A stretch of 64,000 bases of DNA from Catenaria anguillulae PL171 (GCA_002102555.1 MCFL01000017.1:372001-436000), one strand, 5' to 3'; shown: positions 11,582 to 24,340, counted from the first letter of the stretch. Made by a program: numbers and translations. The notes: generated by a model from the letters alone, not told the origin.

Positions 11582-13925
11582 ATGATGAACATCACATCGC
11601 CAGCGAACAGCTTCCACACACATTGCAAACCACGCTTAACAAAGCTTTCTATCAAGCCAGCCGGCCGTCCATGCAACAACGATCAGCCTGACCATGACAG
11701 TCACACCCGTGCCACCGCCGCGGATCACAGCCATGACGATGACCGCTGGGAGGCCGACAGCATGTCGGAATCAGGCGACACGCTCGGCGACGACGGCTCC
11801 GACAGCTGCGATGACGAGAAAGAGCGCATGAGTGGCGACTACTTCTTTGGGTCCGCTGACCTCTTGTTTGGACGGGGCGGCGCACGGGGCCACAGTGGTG
11901 ACAGCAGCAACAACAACAACAACAACAACAACAGCCACCTCATGGGCGGCGGCCGGATCCCAATCATTTCCGAGGACGACTACAACAGCGACTACAGCGA
12001 CATTGATCCCGAGTCGACGCCTGGCCAAATTGGCGTGTTGTTCAAGAATGCTGTCGAGCATGTGGGCGAGTTTACGTTTGAAGGCGCCAGTCAGTTGCCC
12101 AGTCGTCCTGGACCGGAGGCGGAGGGCTATGGCCCGGTGACGGTGCCGCTTGTCGACCCCCTTGCTGCGTGCGGCTCAGTGGCGCCATTCGGCCGGGGAG
12201 TCGAGACGGTTGTGGACCCGGAGGTGCGCAGGACGTGGCGGTTTGGTGCTTCGCATGCCAGGAATGCCAACACGGCCTGGGACACTGGCCTTGCCCAGCT
12301 CGTGGCGACAGTGGCGGATCGGTTGGGCTGTCCCGGCATGCCACTCGAGTGCCACCTGTACAAGCTCTTGCTGTATTGGCCCGGGTGCCATTGTGTCCGT
12401 CACCGAGACACGGAAAAGGAGGACCGCATGTTTACTCCGCTCGTCATTCAACCCACGAGGGTGGTGAGCTCGTCGTTTACCAGCCCGATGGGTCCGCTCT
12501 CACGCGCGATTTCGGCGCCGCCGATGGGACGAATGCCTTCTCACCCCATTTCGCACTGCACTATGCCGACGCCGAGCTCAACCTGTCACTTCTGGGTAGG
12601 TACTGCCTTGCACTCGTCTACTCCATCTGCTGGCCCGAGGGTCATGAGCAGATCGACCTGCTCCAATCGCTCTCCGCACAACGCCAACTCGCGGCCCAGC
12701 TCGGCGCTCATATCGACTCGTTCTCTTACATTTTCGAGCACCCGTGCACCCCGGCCTCGATTGGGAAACGCAGGCTCAAAGCCCTCAAGGGCAAGGATCG
12801 CGCCCGTGCCAACATGATCGATGCCGCAAACAAGTTGCTTCCCAAGGCGGACCGTTTCGTCTTTTCCCTCGTGCGCGGCGAGCGAGTGGTCTCCACTGGA
12901 CCCGAAGACCGCGGGTCGGGGATGCAGTTCCCGACGTGGATCCATGTGGAATCAGGCAAGCAGTACGAGTCTGAGAAGAAGAGCATGTACAGTGGGGAGC
13001 ACGTTGATCAACCCAGATCGTCAATGCAAGAGCGGAAGCGCAATTGTGGGCCGGAGAGTCGTGGAGGATCAAGGAAGAGTACACTGGTACCTTCATTTGT
13101 CAATATGTTTCTCGTTGCTGCGCTCAACCCGCTTGCCTCGCTTACTCCGTACCCAAGGCCCATGCGCTCTCGCGGAACATCTTGGGAAGATGGACATGTT
13201 CCAACTCTTTGACCACAACACCATCACGGCCGACCAGTTCCACTCGCTCCTGTCCTCATTGTCATCGTACTCTCTCGAGCCCATGGATGAGGATAGCTTC
13301 CACCGTGATTAACTGCAAGAACCCCACGCCCCCTGTTCGTATCCGCCGAAACCAATTTTCGACGTCACGGTTGAGTTCTTCAACATTATCCTTGAGCGCT
13401 TGCTCACCGATTGCCTCCTGGCACACTTTGCCAAGGTTCCCAACCCGGTCTCGCCCAGCTTCATTCCCGTTTATGAAAAAGGGCTTGGCCATGTGGAAGG
13501 TGATTGCCCCATGCTTGATTCCCGCAATCCCGCGTGCCGTCCGATTCATCACCGTGTTTCTCGAAAAGAGCAATGACTTGTTTCGCAACATGCTGCAGTT
13601 GGCCGTGCATGCGACCGTTGCTGGCGTTGACCAAGCCATAAAGGATGTGCTGGTCAAGGTGGTCGACGCGATTGATGTGGCCGACATGCTGTCGTTTAAC
13701 TACACCTTGTACAAGGCCGCTGAGCACCCACGCGCGTGGGCCCAGCTTCACGCCAAGGTCCTTGAAGCCATTTCGACGGCTTCCAAGAGTCACGATGCTT
13801 TCAATTGCGGCGTTTCTGTGATTACGAGTGGGTACGGGTTGCGGTTTGGATTGACCCAAGATTAAGTCACCGAGCTCGTCACCGCCGATGTCAAGCATGT
13901 CAACCATGTCGAGCTCGACGAGTGA
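11582..13925 (+). pseudogene. 2OG-Fe(II) oxygenase-like pseudogene, multiply frameshifted
   Basis: The frame opening at 11582 encodes an acidic N-terminus with a poly-Asn tract, then a block typical of 2-oxoglutarate/Fe(II) oxygenases: LYKLLLYWPGCHCVRHRDTEKED, where the HRD gives the iron-binding His-x-Asp. Just after LVIQ (about 12440-12452) the homology moves to another frame and resumes as THEGGELVVYQPDG, as expected for this fold. It stays there to about 13000, then moves through the other frames near 13010-13050 and near 13190, where NILG and then KMDMFQLFDHNTI are in different frames. A stop follows at 13312, and a related-looking helical tail runs on to 13863. No GT-AG intron explains the changes. 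I read it as one ancestral gene with at least three lesions. The original substrate cannot be inferred. Confidence 0.7.
11905..11933 (+). repeat. (CAA)n trinucleotide microsatellite encoding poly-Asn
   Basis: About nine CAA/AAC units within the 2OG oxygenase pseudogene, giving an eight-residue Asn run in the former reading frame. Confidence 0.85.
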
Positions 13926-14237
13926 ACCATTCGGTGGTGCATCAAGCAGGCGGTGCCGTTGGTGGCCGAGTGTCCGGCCGTTTTCGAGCTCCTGTTGATC
14001 AGCTGTGTTGCATCTTGTGTACCTGCACTATTCGCCCCTCCCGATACGCTTCTCAGTTGTCTCTTTTGTGTCTTATTAGTCAGTCACCCCTGTGCTTATC
14101 AGTTTTCCCTGGTTGAAGGGTTACGCTGCCGACAACCGTCGGGGCTGTGTTCAATCTTCAACTTGGAAGTCCGTGTCTTCCTGTCCGCGGCTTCGACTTG
14201 GTTTCGGTCGTGACATATTGCACACACAATCAACATC

Positions 14238-16123
14238 ATGGAACATGTGAGGAATGCAACCGATACCATGACCAAGAATTCACCAGCAATGCCGTCGTTT
14301 CTCTTTGCCATCTGCTCGGTCACGGCGGTATGCACTCTTGTCGGAATGTCAGGATTCGCAATCGGCATCATTGTGCGCTCAACCCAAGAGCCACGCCTTT
14401 TCGATGCAGCTACCCGCCAGCGAATCTATGTCTTGTTTGACGGTGGCATGTGGCTATGGATCGCATTGGCCATGTTCATCCCACATACTCAAGTCCAGAA
14501 CCGCCGGCTTTGGCATCACTGGCAACTCCGCACGTGCTCCGGAATCGCAGTCTTGTGGATATTGGCCAGCCATTCGTTTTGGCTCACCTTTCCACACCGT
14601 GACGAAATGGAAGTCATAAACAACTTGACGGCATTTCTACTCATCAATGTCATTCCACTGATTGTCAGCAAGTGGCTCCTGCATCGAGAATCCTCCGTGT
14701 CACCGCCAGCGACCCGAAAGTCGTCGTCCCGAGTGGACCCAATTCCGAGCGGAGAGAGGCACTCGACGCTCATGTTCCCTGGCATCATTGTCGGTCTGAC
14801 ATCCTATGGGGTTAGCATCACCATGACTGATCCGATCTTCAGGGCAACATGCCTGATACTCTCTCTCCTGACCGGCGCAGCGGTCTGCGTCACGGCACTC
14901 AAGTACCGGTCTCGGCTCAAACTCCATTTCGACTATGTTCTCATGCTGTGGTGTGCCTACTTTGCTGCACCGGTCGCTCGCAGGGCGGTTCTGGTCCTGT
15001 CTGACACTGCCCTTGGCAAGCGGTTTCCCATCATTCTCATTTACGGCTATCGTGGATTGATATCGGCCTTCATTATCTTATTCGACGAGGTCATGGAAGC
15101 CACATTTGGCCAGTGGCCGCAGAGTCTTTGGGGAACATTCTTTATGCGAGTACGCAATTTGCTTCAGCACCCTCCATCGGATCGGGTACTGTGTCGGTGT
15201 TCAACACCAGTTGCTCACCACTGGCGTGATTGTGCTGTTTACAGCTCATCGAATCGCTCGTCTCATTTTCTTTGGCCCTGAACACGATCCGTTCCACGAC
15301 TGGCATCATCACCTACGTCGGAACTAATGTGGCTACAACGATTCTCAAGGATAGCGGTTTGCTAGACGACCTTCGCTTCGTCAGTTCGAACGGCTATTGT
15401 GTCTGGTCGCCTAATCATAATCACAACTCAGCAACTACAAAGCGACCAAACGTCTTCAAAACCATGAGAAGTTTCCCATCCGGGAAAAGCTCACAAAATC
15501 AAACGTCTTCTGCAGCTATGCCATCGGCTCCCGTCCCATTGGACGTTTCCGCCCTGTCCACCGACCTTGCCATTCAGATCGAGCGGTCCGAGCTGACCCT
15601 CATCTCACGCGTGAGCTCGTTTATCTGCGTCACGGCATGCTATGGCCTGGCTCAATTGTGGCAACGAACGTCGGCAAGCTCGCAGGTGGCACTGCTCCAG
15701 ACTGACGAGCACAAGGAGGCTGCGCTCTTGCTGTTGCTCCTATCCCTTGCCGATTTGGTTCTGTCCCGGGCAGTGACCGCTGCCATCATGCAGCACAAGA
15801 TCCGCAGGTTGCAAGAAATAGTCGGACTTGCAAACACAGCTGTCGTGACTTCATCCGATGCGGATGGCCGGCCACCGAAATCGCAGAGGCAAGAATCCGC
15901 GCCAGTTCTGACATTGTCCTTGGCCTCGTCGCTGGTCATGTCGCCCATCCCGTCCATGCAACGCATCATTCCCGAAGCCGCAAAGGAGCTGCTGGTCGAC
16001 CCAAGAACTTTGAGCAGCAAGCACGTCTTGTGGGAAACCGGGCTTCCGTGCGCGAAAAGCTTTAAACGACTCGTGTTTGCACTCATCACATTTTCTACCC
16101 TGGTTCATTTTGGTGCTTGGTAG
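14238..16123 (+). CDS. orphan polytopic membrane protein, tandem copy A
   Basis: Two exons, 14238-15149 and 15245-16123, joined at a phase-0 GT-AG intron of 95 bp, give about 596 aa. Exon 1 has about eight hydrophobic segments, for example FLFAICSVTAVCTLVGMSG, FLLINVIPLIVSKWLL and YVLMLWCAYFAAPVARRAVL. Exon 2 begins LIESLVSFSLALN and has two or three more, ending LVHFGAW. It is clearly homologous to the next gene (16501-18534): the intron is at the same codon, and shared motifs include FDYVLMLWCAY, IYGYR, ILFD-x2-MEATFG and QIERSELTL. The linker in exon 2 is short, about 60 residues less than in copy B. I do not recognise the family; transport or sensing is possible but unsupported. Confidence 0.8.
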
Positions 16124-16500
16124 AAGGCGCTTGTTTGTAGCGGAATACTTGTATAGTTTGTTTATGTGCTCTCTTGCGATAGATTGTTCGTCGTCGGTCC
16201 GCCCGCATTTCTCCCCTGACCCTGTCGACTTGTTCGCATTGTCTGCAACACTCGTGAGCAGAGCAGGCGACAGCCACAGGAAAATGAGGTGTCCATTCAA
16301 CCGCCGGATCGCATTCGAGAAAGCGTTCTTATGAAATCTCGTTGTTCTGAATAAGAATGCACTCAGATTAAGCAATGTAACTCAGAGCAACCGGATACCT
16401 TCCAACAATATTGCATTTGAACTGCGGCCCTGACACTGTATTCAAAACGCATTTTCAAGTTTTCAGGGAGGAGTACTCGACCAACTCGGCACGCGCTGCC
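16124..16500. other. spacer between tandem membrane genes
   Basis: Short promoter/terminator region between the two tandem copies, with no coding signal. An ATG at 16411 is in frame with copy B, but the residues it would add have no counterpart in copy A, so I start copy B at 16501. Confidence 0.5.
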
Positions 16501-18534
16501 ATGTCTCGACCGATACCACCACCATCGCACTCAATAACCTCCGGACCTACACGAGCATTCCTTCATGCAATAACACGTGTCGCCGGACTATGCACGGCCG
16601 CCGGTCTTGCCGGATTCACATTGCGCATCATCCTTTGGTCGGAAGGGCCACCGTTACTTGAGCCGTTGACGAGGAGGCGCGTAGAAATCGCTTTCGACGG
16701 CTTCATGTGGATGTGGATTGCAGGTCCCATGTTTGTTCCCCACGTTCGGGTCAAGTACCGGGCCCTCTACAATTTCTGGCAAATGCGTGCAGCCTCTGCA
16801 CTTGGCGTGTTCTCGATTGTTGTCGGTCATGGAATATGGTTGCTGAATCCCGAATGGAAAGGTCTCGACGTAATCACCAACTTTGTCGCCTTCCTTCTCA
16901 TCAACGTCCTTCCGCTCATTGTCTCCAAATGGCTCGTCGTTCGGGAATCCAAATCGCCCTCCTCGTCCGCTTCCGCTCGCTCAATTCCCAATCAGTATAA
17001 GCATTCAACAGTCATGTTTCCCGGTATCATTATGGCACTCACGTCCTACGGCGTTAGTTTACCCATGGAAAATGCCATGATCCAAGCCCTGTGTCTACTG
17101 CTCGTTCTTGGAACGGGCACCATCAGTTGCATTGCTGCACTCAAATATCGATTTCAGCTCAAGGGCCACTTTGACTATGTGCTCATGTTGTGGTGCGCGT
17201 ACCACGTAGCGCCAGTCACCCAGAGGGCGATTCTTGCCGCTTCGAGGGCAAACCTGGTTCCCGTGCATCCGATAGTGCTCATTTACGGATATCGTGCATT
17301 GCTTTCCATGTTTATTATCCTCTTCGACGACATTATGGAGGCAACGTTTGGTGTGTGGCCCAAGAGTCTCTGGGGAACGTACTTTATGCGAGTGTGTACT
17401 ATCATTTTTATCATTCTGGTTTTTTTGGCCTTGCCAAGGCTGACTCGAGCTTGAAAACCCGTCCAGCTGATTGAATCTCTCGTCTCGTTCACCATGGCAC
17501 TCAACTCCATCAACGACGTCGGAGCCGTCCTCACCTATGTTGGATCCAATGTTTTTATCACCATTCTCAAGGACAGCGGACTGCAGGACGATGTGCGCTA
17601 CGTCATGATGAACGGGTACTTTATATGGGCACCCGTCAAACGCTACTTTCCCGGGTCGTCGTACCAACCCCGGCCGGCCCTCGAATCCATGCGCTCGCTG
17701 CCGTCCATGACATCCACGTCGACCGGCGAAGCCGTCACCGGTAGCAGCGACACCCAATCGTCATCAACATCGCCTGTGCCCGTTCCCATTGTCGGTTGTG
17801 CAAGCAATCCGGCGGTCCCATCACTCGTGTCGTGGTGGTTTCCTCCCAAGGTCGTCAAACATACGACGCAAGAACAAGTCAAGGCGCTGTCAGTCGACCT
17901 GGGCATTCAAATCGAGCGGTCCGAGCTGACGCTCATGTCCCGTGTGAGCTCGTTTACCTGCGTCACGGCTTGTTATTGCCTGATCCAATGGTGGCAGCGC
18001 ACGTCAGAGGTGCGCTTGGTGTTGCATCAGAAAGAGTCGGCAAAGTTTGCGGCCATGGTCCTCATCTTGCTGTCGCTCGTCGAGTTGGTTGTGTCGAGGG
18101 CGTTCGCAGTGGCCATCATGAACCGCAAGATTCGCCGGTTGCACAAGCTCATGCGCGTTACGGGTGTCACACCCGAGATGCTGCAAATGCACCAGCAACA
18201 GGGCACAGGGCAGGCCGCTGGCGCAAAGGCAAACACGTCGTCAGCGCTCGTGGTCCCGATTCGGTCGACACATGTGCACCAGTCGGCCAGTATGGCATCC
18301 GGGTTGATGGCCGACAGCGCCAGTATGGCTTCGATGCAGCGGATATTGCCGGCGACCGGTGGGGAAACGGGGAGCGGGAGCCATCAGCATCATCATCAAG
18401 GGGAAGGTGGACCGTCACTGCCAATGCCCATGCATGCAATGTGGTCCACGGGCTTGCCAAGGCAAAAGAGCTTTCAGCACCTCGTCTTTTCGCTTGTTGT
18501 GTTTATGACGCTTGTTCATTTTGGACCTTGGTGA
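16501..18534 (+). CDS. orphan polytopic membrane protein, tandem copy B
   Basis: Exons 16501-17391 and 17467-18534 (75-bp intron, phase 0, same codon as in copy A) give about 652 aa. The topology matches copy A: roughly eight segments in exon 1 (LGVFSIVVGHGIWLL, FLLINVLPLIVSKWLV, LCLLLVLGTGTISCIAAL, FDYVLMLWCAYHVAPV), then two more in exon 2 after a Ser-rich linker, and a terminal segment ending LVHFGPW. A His/Gln/Gly-rich stretch (around 18370-18410) before the last helix is specific to this copy. The conserved polar motifs MEATFG-x-WP-x-SLWGT and YVGSNV-x-ITILKDSGL suggest a shared functional core. Same orientation and intron position mean a tandem duplication. Family unknown to me. Confidence 0.82.
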
Positions 18535-19369
18535 CAGTCTTGTTTAGCATTGTTCATAACTTTTTCTTTCTTGTGTTATGCTTCATGATTCGTGCGTCGG
18601 TATAGAGTGCGTGCGATTTGGGATATTCAATTCATTGATTGAAAATGAGTACAGCCGGCTGTGAACAAACAAAGGAGAAGACAACAAAAACTTGTTTGAG
18701 TAAAGTACGTGGGGATGAGGAAGTGGGACTGAGAATGCAATCGACAGTCGGTATACATTTATATATATGTAAAACTTCCATATGTATATGCCGTTGATGA
18801 CCGTCGGATTTCCTTTCAGGTTGGCCAACCAGTGTGCTGACGCGTCCTCGTCCTCGTGAATGGGAAAGGAGTTGAGAAATCAATGAGCGTGTGAATGAAA
18901 GAAACCCTTCATGAGTTAACATTGCTTCTCCCTGATTCTATGCAATCAATCACACGAATCGAATAAGAATATTGGCCACCGCTGCTCACTGCCTCAGCAA
19001 TGGCATTCACGGCCAGCCAACGATCCGATTATCGTGCCAAATGCACTTGTCCGCTTCGTCAACATCCGTGTAGAGTCCGCCCATTCATGGACCCATGTAG
19101 CGAGCATGTCTGCACCAACCCATCGCATCATGGACATGATATTGCATGCGAAATGAATTAAACAACCTTTACTTTATGCCAAAATGGGAGAAAAACTTGA
19201 CAGTTCCAGTGCGCATGGGATGCATACTTCCGCCAGTATGAACGATGAAATTACTATGCACGGCTCGGCATCATGGAACTCATTGGGAAACACAAGTGAC
19301 CTGTCGTGAGAAACCACAGTCCGTGAATTGAAACACATTTCCACTTCCTTCACTTCCTTTCTTGGTTCC

Positions 19370-19620
19370 TTTTTACTGCATTTGTCCCACTTCCTTCCTC
19401 CAGCCGATGAGTCGTGTCGATGAGGTACTGCCCCACCCCTCGTATGACACACCTCGCGGTTGAACCATTCACCAGTTCACGCACTACGACTGCGTAACCC
19501 TGAAACATGGGCCTCACGAAACTGCAGGATGATTTCATGCATCCATTGCAACAGGGATCTGACTAGGCGCTTTCCCTGGTGGTGGACCTGTGTGTTTGGA
19601 TGGTCAAAGTCGGAACAAGT
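19370..19620 (+). repeat. direct repeat, unit 1 (~250 bp)
   Basis: Shares a series of blocks in the same order with 19644-19899, including TGTCCCACTTC, CCATTCACCAGTT, CCCTGAAACATGGGCC and CTGTGTGTTTGGATGG. The copies have diverged by substitutions and small indels. Not coding and no transposase, so origin unknown. Confidence 0.8.
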
Positions 19621-19643
19621 TAATTTCTTCGCCTTTTTTTACC

Positions 19644-19899
19644 TTTTTCAGACTGCATCTGTCCCACTTCTTCCTCCCGTCAAGGTGTGTCAATGGCGGC
19701 TTATCCCACCCCTCATCTGACACCACGGACGGGTCAACCATTCACCAGTTGGCACACTACGACCGAGTAACCCTGAAACATGGGCCTTACGAAACTGTAC
19801 ATGACATGCTTGACGCATCCATGACAACAGGGTTAGACTAGGCGCTCTCCCTGGTGCGGTTAGAACTGTGTGTTTGGATGGACGAGGTCGGGACAGCTT
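19644..19899 (+). repeat. direct repeat, unit 2 (~255 bp)
   Basis: Second copy of the unit at 19370-19620, offset about 275 bp, same orientation. Shared landmarks include GACTAGGCGCT and ACATGGGCCT-x-ACGAAACTG. Confidence 0.8.
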
Positions 19900-20373
19900 G
19901 AGCAGTCACAGTCACTCCAGTCACTCGCGTTGTTTCTAGTATTTACCCGGTGTTTGCTTCTTGCCTCTTCACATAAATTCGTGCTATATCAATACATTTT
20001 GTTTCGTTGAGACTTGAGACTGGTTGCTGGCCAATGTCCAATGCATGTCCGGCCGTAACCACAACGATGATCATTGTGGCGTTTGGTTGAGCCAATCAGA
20101 AATTGCGATCCGTTGCAATTGTGCAGATCGGCGGTCATTGTCCTCAACATAACTATATGTTGAAGAAGAGCCAAGAATAAGAAGAATAAGAATAATGCAT
20201 TCCTATGCTTAAGCAGCAAAGACAACTCGATGCAATAACTGCCGACCGTTAGTTCGTAGTTAGTAAACACAACCGCCGTCCCCATTTTCCGTTATTGTTC
20301 AGCAAGATTCCCCCCGCCACCCTGCGACCGCCTTCCCCATCCCCGAAATCCTCCTACTCGTAAGCCGTAAGCC

Positions 20374-23300
20374 ATGGTGCTCCCAACCGACCCGCCCGTG
20401 CTCTACCCAGGCATGCGCGGCGACGTGCTCCCCGCCTCCATCGCCCACGTGCTCTCTGCCCGCTCCACCAACACTAGCGACAACCGCAACCCCAATCCGG
20501 TCGCCCACCTGTGCCCCGTTGCCGCCCCACTTTCTTCCGCCGCTGACGACGATCCAGACAACGACCCAGACAACCCGTCCGTGCTAGGCCGCGAATGGGC
20601 CCTGCCCTCGATCCCGGAATGGCGCGCGTCTACACGCATCAAGACCGTGTCGGTTGGAATTGTCGTGTGCCTCAACATTGGCGTGACCCCACCCGACCAG
20701 CCCAAACCCGACCACGCCGCCAAAATGCATGCCTGGGTCGACCCCTTCAAGGATGCACCGCCCAAATCGCTCGAGCTCATTGGCAAGAACCTCCAGTCGC
20801 AGTACGAGGTCCTGCACCCGCGCGCACGGTACCGCGTTGCCCTCGACGCCACCATCGAGGAGACCAAAAAGCTGTGCATGGCCATGCGCAGGTCTGCAAA
20901 GGAGGAGCGCGTGCTGTTCCACTACAATGGGCATGGCGTTCCCAAGCCAACGCAGTCGGGCGAGCTGTGGGTCTTCAACAAAAACTACACACAGTACATT
21001 CCCGTGTCCGTGTACGACTTGCAGACGTGGTTGGGGTCGCCCGCAGTGTACGTGTGGGACTGCTCAGCAGCAGGCACCATTGTGCAAGCCTTCAACCAGT
21101 TTGTGGTGCAGCGGGACGCAGAGACGCAAATGGCCGTGGTCAACAACCCAATGGCTACTATGCCGCCACTCTTTGCCGACTCTGTGCAATTCGCCGCCTG
21201 TGGGCCCAACGAAACTCTTCCTTGGACGCCAGACTTGCCCGCCGACATTTTCACCTCGTGCCTTACCACCCCAATCACCATGGCCCTGCGTTGGTTCCTG
21301 CTCACGCACCCGCACGCCCGGGCCAAGTGCGCACTTGATCTCGTCTCGCAGCTTCCCGGGCGACTCACCGACCGCCGCACACCGCTCGGCGAGCTCAACT
21401 GGATTTTCACAGCCGTAACCGACACGATTGCGTGGAGCGTGCTGCCGCGGGACCTGTTCCGGCGCCTGTTTCGCCAAGACTTGCTGCTCGCAGCACTATT
21501 TCGCAACTACTTGCTGGCACACCGGATCTTGCGGCATTACGGGTGCACGCCTATGACATCGCCCGCGTTGCCCGACACGACCGACATGCACCCACTTTGG
21601 GCCGCCTGGGACCTTGTTGTGGATCTGGTGGTTGACCAGTTGCCTGGGCTGATTGCCGCCGCGACTGTCCCTCGACCCACACCTGCCGCACCGCCAACGT
21701 CAGCAGTAGCAAGTTCCGCCCTCAACCCATCGCAATCGCCGCCACCGCCCCCTTTGCCCATGGTTCAGCCCGTCGAATACATTCCCTCTACCTTCTTTGC
21801 CGAGCAATTGTCAGCCTTTGAAGTGTGGCTCTCACTCTCGCCCACGGCGCGCTCCCCGCCGCTCCAGCTGCCCATTGTCCTCCAAGTCCTGCTCTCGCAA
21901 CACCACCGGCTCCGCGCACTCATCATCCTGTCCAAGTTCCTCGATCTGGGACCCTGGGCCGTTGCTGAAGCCCTGCAAGTCGGCATCTTTCCCTACGTTG
22001 CCAAACTGCTTCAATCGCCCGCGCCCGAACTCAAGCCCGTGCTCGTCTTCATCTGGACACGTATCCTGGCCGTTGATCCCGTGTCGTGCCAAGCCGATCT
22101 CATGAAGGACGTGGGCTACGCCTACTTTGTGCACGTGCTGTCGCCATCGGCCAACCTGGTTGCCGTGACCGACGTGTCTGAACACCGCGCCATGTGCGCC
22201 TTCATTCTCGCCACGTTGTGCCACGGGTTTCACGAAGGCCAAGCCGCATGTGTGCACCACTCTGTGCTTCCGCTCGCCGCTCAGTACCTCAAGGACCCGG
22301 ACGACCTCCTCCGGCAATGGTCGTGCATTTGTATTGCGCAGGTGTGCCACCAGTTTTCGGACGCGATTCTGGCAGCCGTTGAGGACGGTATCCATCAGCA
22401 CATTATGCAATACTGTTTGCCCGACGCGGTCACCGAGGTGCGCGCCGCGGCCGTGCTGGCGCTCGGCACGTTTTTGCAGCTTGCGTCGCCGCAGTTGCAG
22501 CCGCTCATGCTCGACATGGTCACGGGCCTGTTGCCCACCATGGCCGACGCGTCGCCGCTCGTCAGGGTCGAGGGCACCATTGCGGTGGCGTGCTTTGTGA
22601 GCCATCATCGCGGGTGGTTTGAGGCAAAGGCAGATGAGATGGTGAGAACGCGCGCCGAGGAGCAGGAAAACTTGGCCGCGGCGACTGCCAATGGGACAAA
22701 GCCGGCGACGGGGTCGCGGCTGGCGGCACTCGTGTCGGTGCCCGAGGCAGATACGTTTGATACGGTCGCGGGCGCCGTGTGGAAGGTGTTGCTCATGGCT
22801 AGCGTGGATCCCGATCGGGCCGTCGCGAGAATTGCGCAAAGAGTGGTGGATGCCGTCTTGGCAAAACAACCGATTTATCCTCCATGCTCGCATTTGTTTG
22901 AGCGGAGCAGGCGGTATTTTGCCGAGCCGCAATTGCATGTACGTTGTCAATTCTGCGCATCACGGGATTCGTTTACTCTTTCAGTTCTGACAAGGTCAAC
23001 TACAGGCGGCGGAACCGAGGCAACCCGAATCGGTCCGCGACCTGGAACGCCGCTGGACGTTTTGCCGCAATCGGTCCATGGTGCTCGACTCGTGCGCGAC
23101 GAGCCCTGCGTTGCCCGACCAATCCTGGTCCCAAGCACTCACATTCCCTCTCCCAACATCCTCCGCCTCGTCGTCGTCATCATCCACGGCACCATTAACA
23201 AAGGACCGCGCCACTGTCCGTGCTCTTCGCATCCACGCCTTTGAGCCCGTCCTGTACGCGGCCGCTGGCAACAACGTGTGCGCCTACACTCTCCCGGGCC

Positions 23301-24340
23301 TCGACCAACCTTCGCCCTCCTCAGCAACCTCCATCACACTGCCGCCACCTACACAGCTGTGCTGCATCGACCACGGCGCCGTGCCCGCCACTGCCCTCGA
23401 ACTCATCCACGAGGACGCCTACTCGCTGCTGGCCGTTGGCTCGGCCGACGGGTGTGTGCGCGTGTGGCGCGACATTTTGCCCTACTCGACGGCCTACCTG
23501 CGCGCCGGCGAACCCGCGCCCGTCCCCGCACTTGCACCCACGCTCGCCACCACGTGGCGTGCACTACCCGACCTAACGGTGCCACGCGTGCGCGGTGCCG
23601 CGCCCGACCCGCTCGTCTTGAAATGGATCAGCTCGCTGTCTGCCCTTGCCGTTGCGGGCGCGTCGCGCGTGGTGCGCGTATGGGACTTGGAACGCGACCA
23701 GCCCTTGCACGCCGTGCACACGCGGTCGGCCGCGAGTATCACGGGGGTCACGTGCGATGCGCTCGCGCAGCCGCATGTGCTCGTGACGTCGGGCGGTGAC
23801 GGTGCCGTGCGTGTCTTGGATGTACGGATGCGCCCAACCGATGCGCTGGTGGCCACCTTCAAGGAGCACAAGGCGTGGTGTGTGGGCGTGGACGTGGGCC
23901 AGTGTCCGCCGCAGTTGGGCCAAGAGGTCCAGGCAGGGTTGGCGGGCATGGTGGTCAGTGCGAGTGCCGCGGGCGATGTCAGGGTTTGGGATTTGCGTGC
24001 GCCGTCTAGGTCGGTAGCTGTGGTGAATGCGTTTGCCCAGAATGCCAGTTTGTCGGCGTTTGCGTTGCATCCGTACGCGCCCGTGGCAGTCACTGGATCC
24101 GCCGCGCAGCAGGTCAAGGTGGTGGATTTGCGTCGGGCCGACGCAAAGGGGGATATGGGTAGGGTCAGTCAGACGGTCACGCATTACGATGGGTTCCTTG
24201 GACAGCGGTTGGGCAAGGTCGCAAGCATGACCTTCCATCCCTTGTTTGGCGCCTTTGCAATCGGTGCTGGTGCGCCAGGTGCACCAGTGGTGACCGTGTA
24301 TCGGAGTCAGGGCGGTGTCGCGGTGAATGGAGTTGAGTGA
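20374..24340 (+). CDS. KOG1: Raptor/Kog1/Mip1, TORC1 scaffold subunit
   Basis: Exons 20374-22938 and 23006-24340 (67-bp intron, phase 0) encode about 1,299 aa, close to human Raptor's 1,335. Raptor recruits substrates to the TOR kinase in TORC1. The N-terminal caspase-like Raptor domain is unmistakable: GKNLQSQYEVLHPRARYR, FHYNGHGVPKPT (about residue 182), WVFNKNYTQYIPVSVYDLQTW and DCSAAG (about residue 229), holding the His and Cys of the degenerate catalytic pair. A helical HEAT-like region follows (about 21780-22860; LLRQWSCICIAQV and TEVRAAAVLALGTF are characteristic). The second exon carries the C-terminal WD40 propeller, with repeats ending VRVWR, VRVWDL, VRVLDVR and VRVWDLR. I start at the first ATG, soon followed by conserved sequence. 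Intact. Confidence 0.96.

Larger units (their letters stand above)
18535..20373. other. 1.8-kb gene-free region upstream of Raptor
   Basis: No plausible coding exon on either strand. It contains an AT-rich stretch with TATATAT around 18760-18795 and the diverged direct repeats listed separately (19370-19620 and 19644-19899). The last few hundred bases should contain the Raptor promoter. Confidence 0.5.

Noticed and set aside
16411-16500. upstream ATG extending tandem copy B by 30 residues
   Set aside because: The extension has no counterpart in copy A, and 16501 gives a similarly placed N-terminus before the first helix.
21832-22950. 372-aa open frame on the minus strand
   Set aside because: It is antisense to the Raptor HEAT-like region; the Raptor frame has clear homology, and the antisense frame is His/Arg-rich by-product of codon bias.
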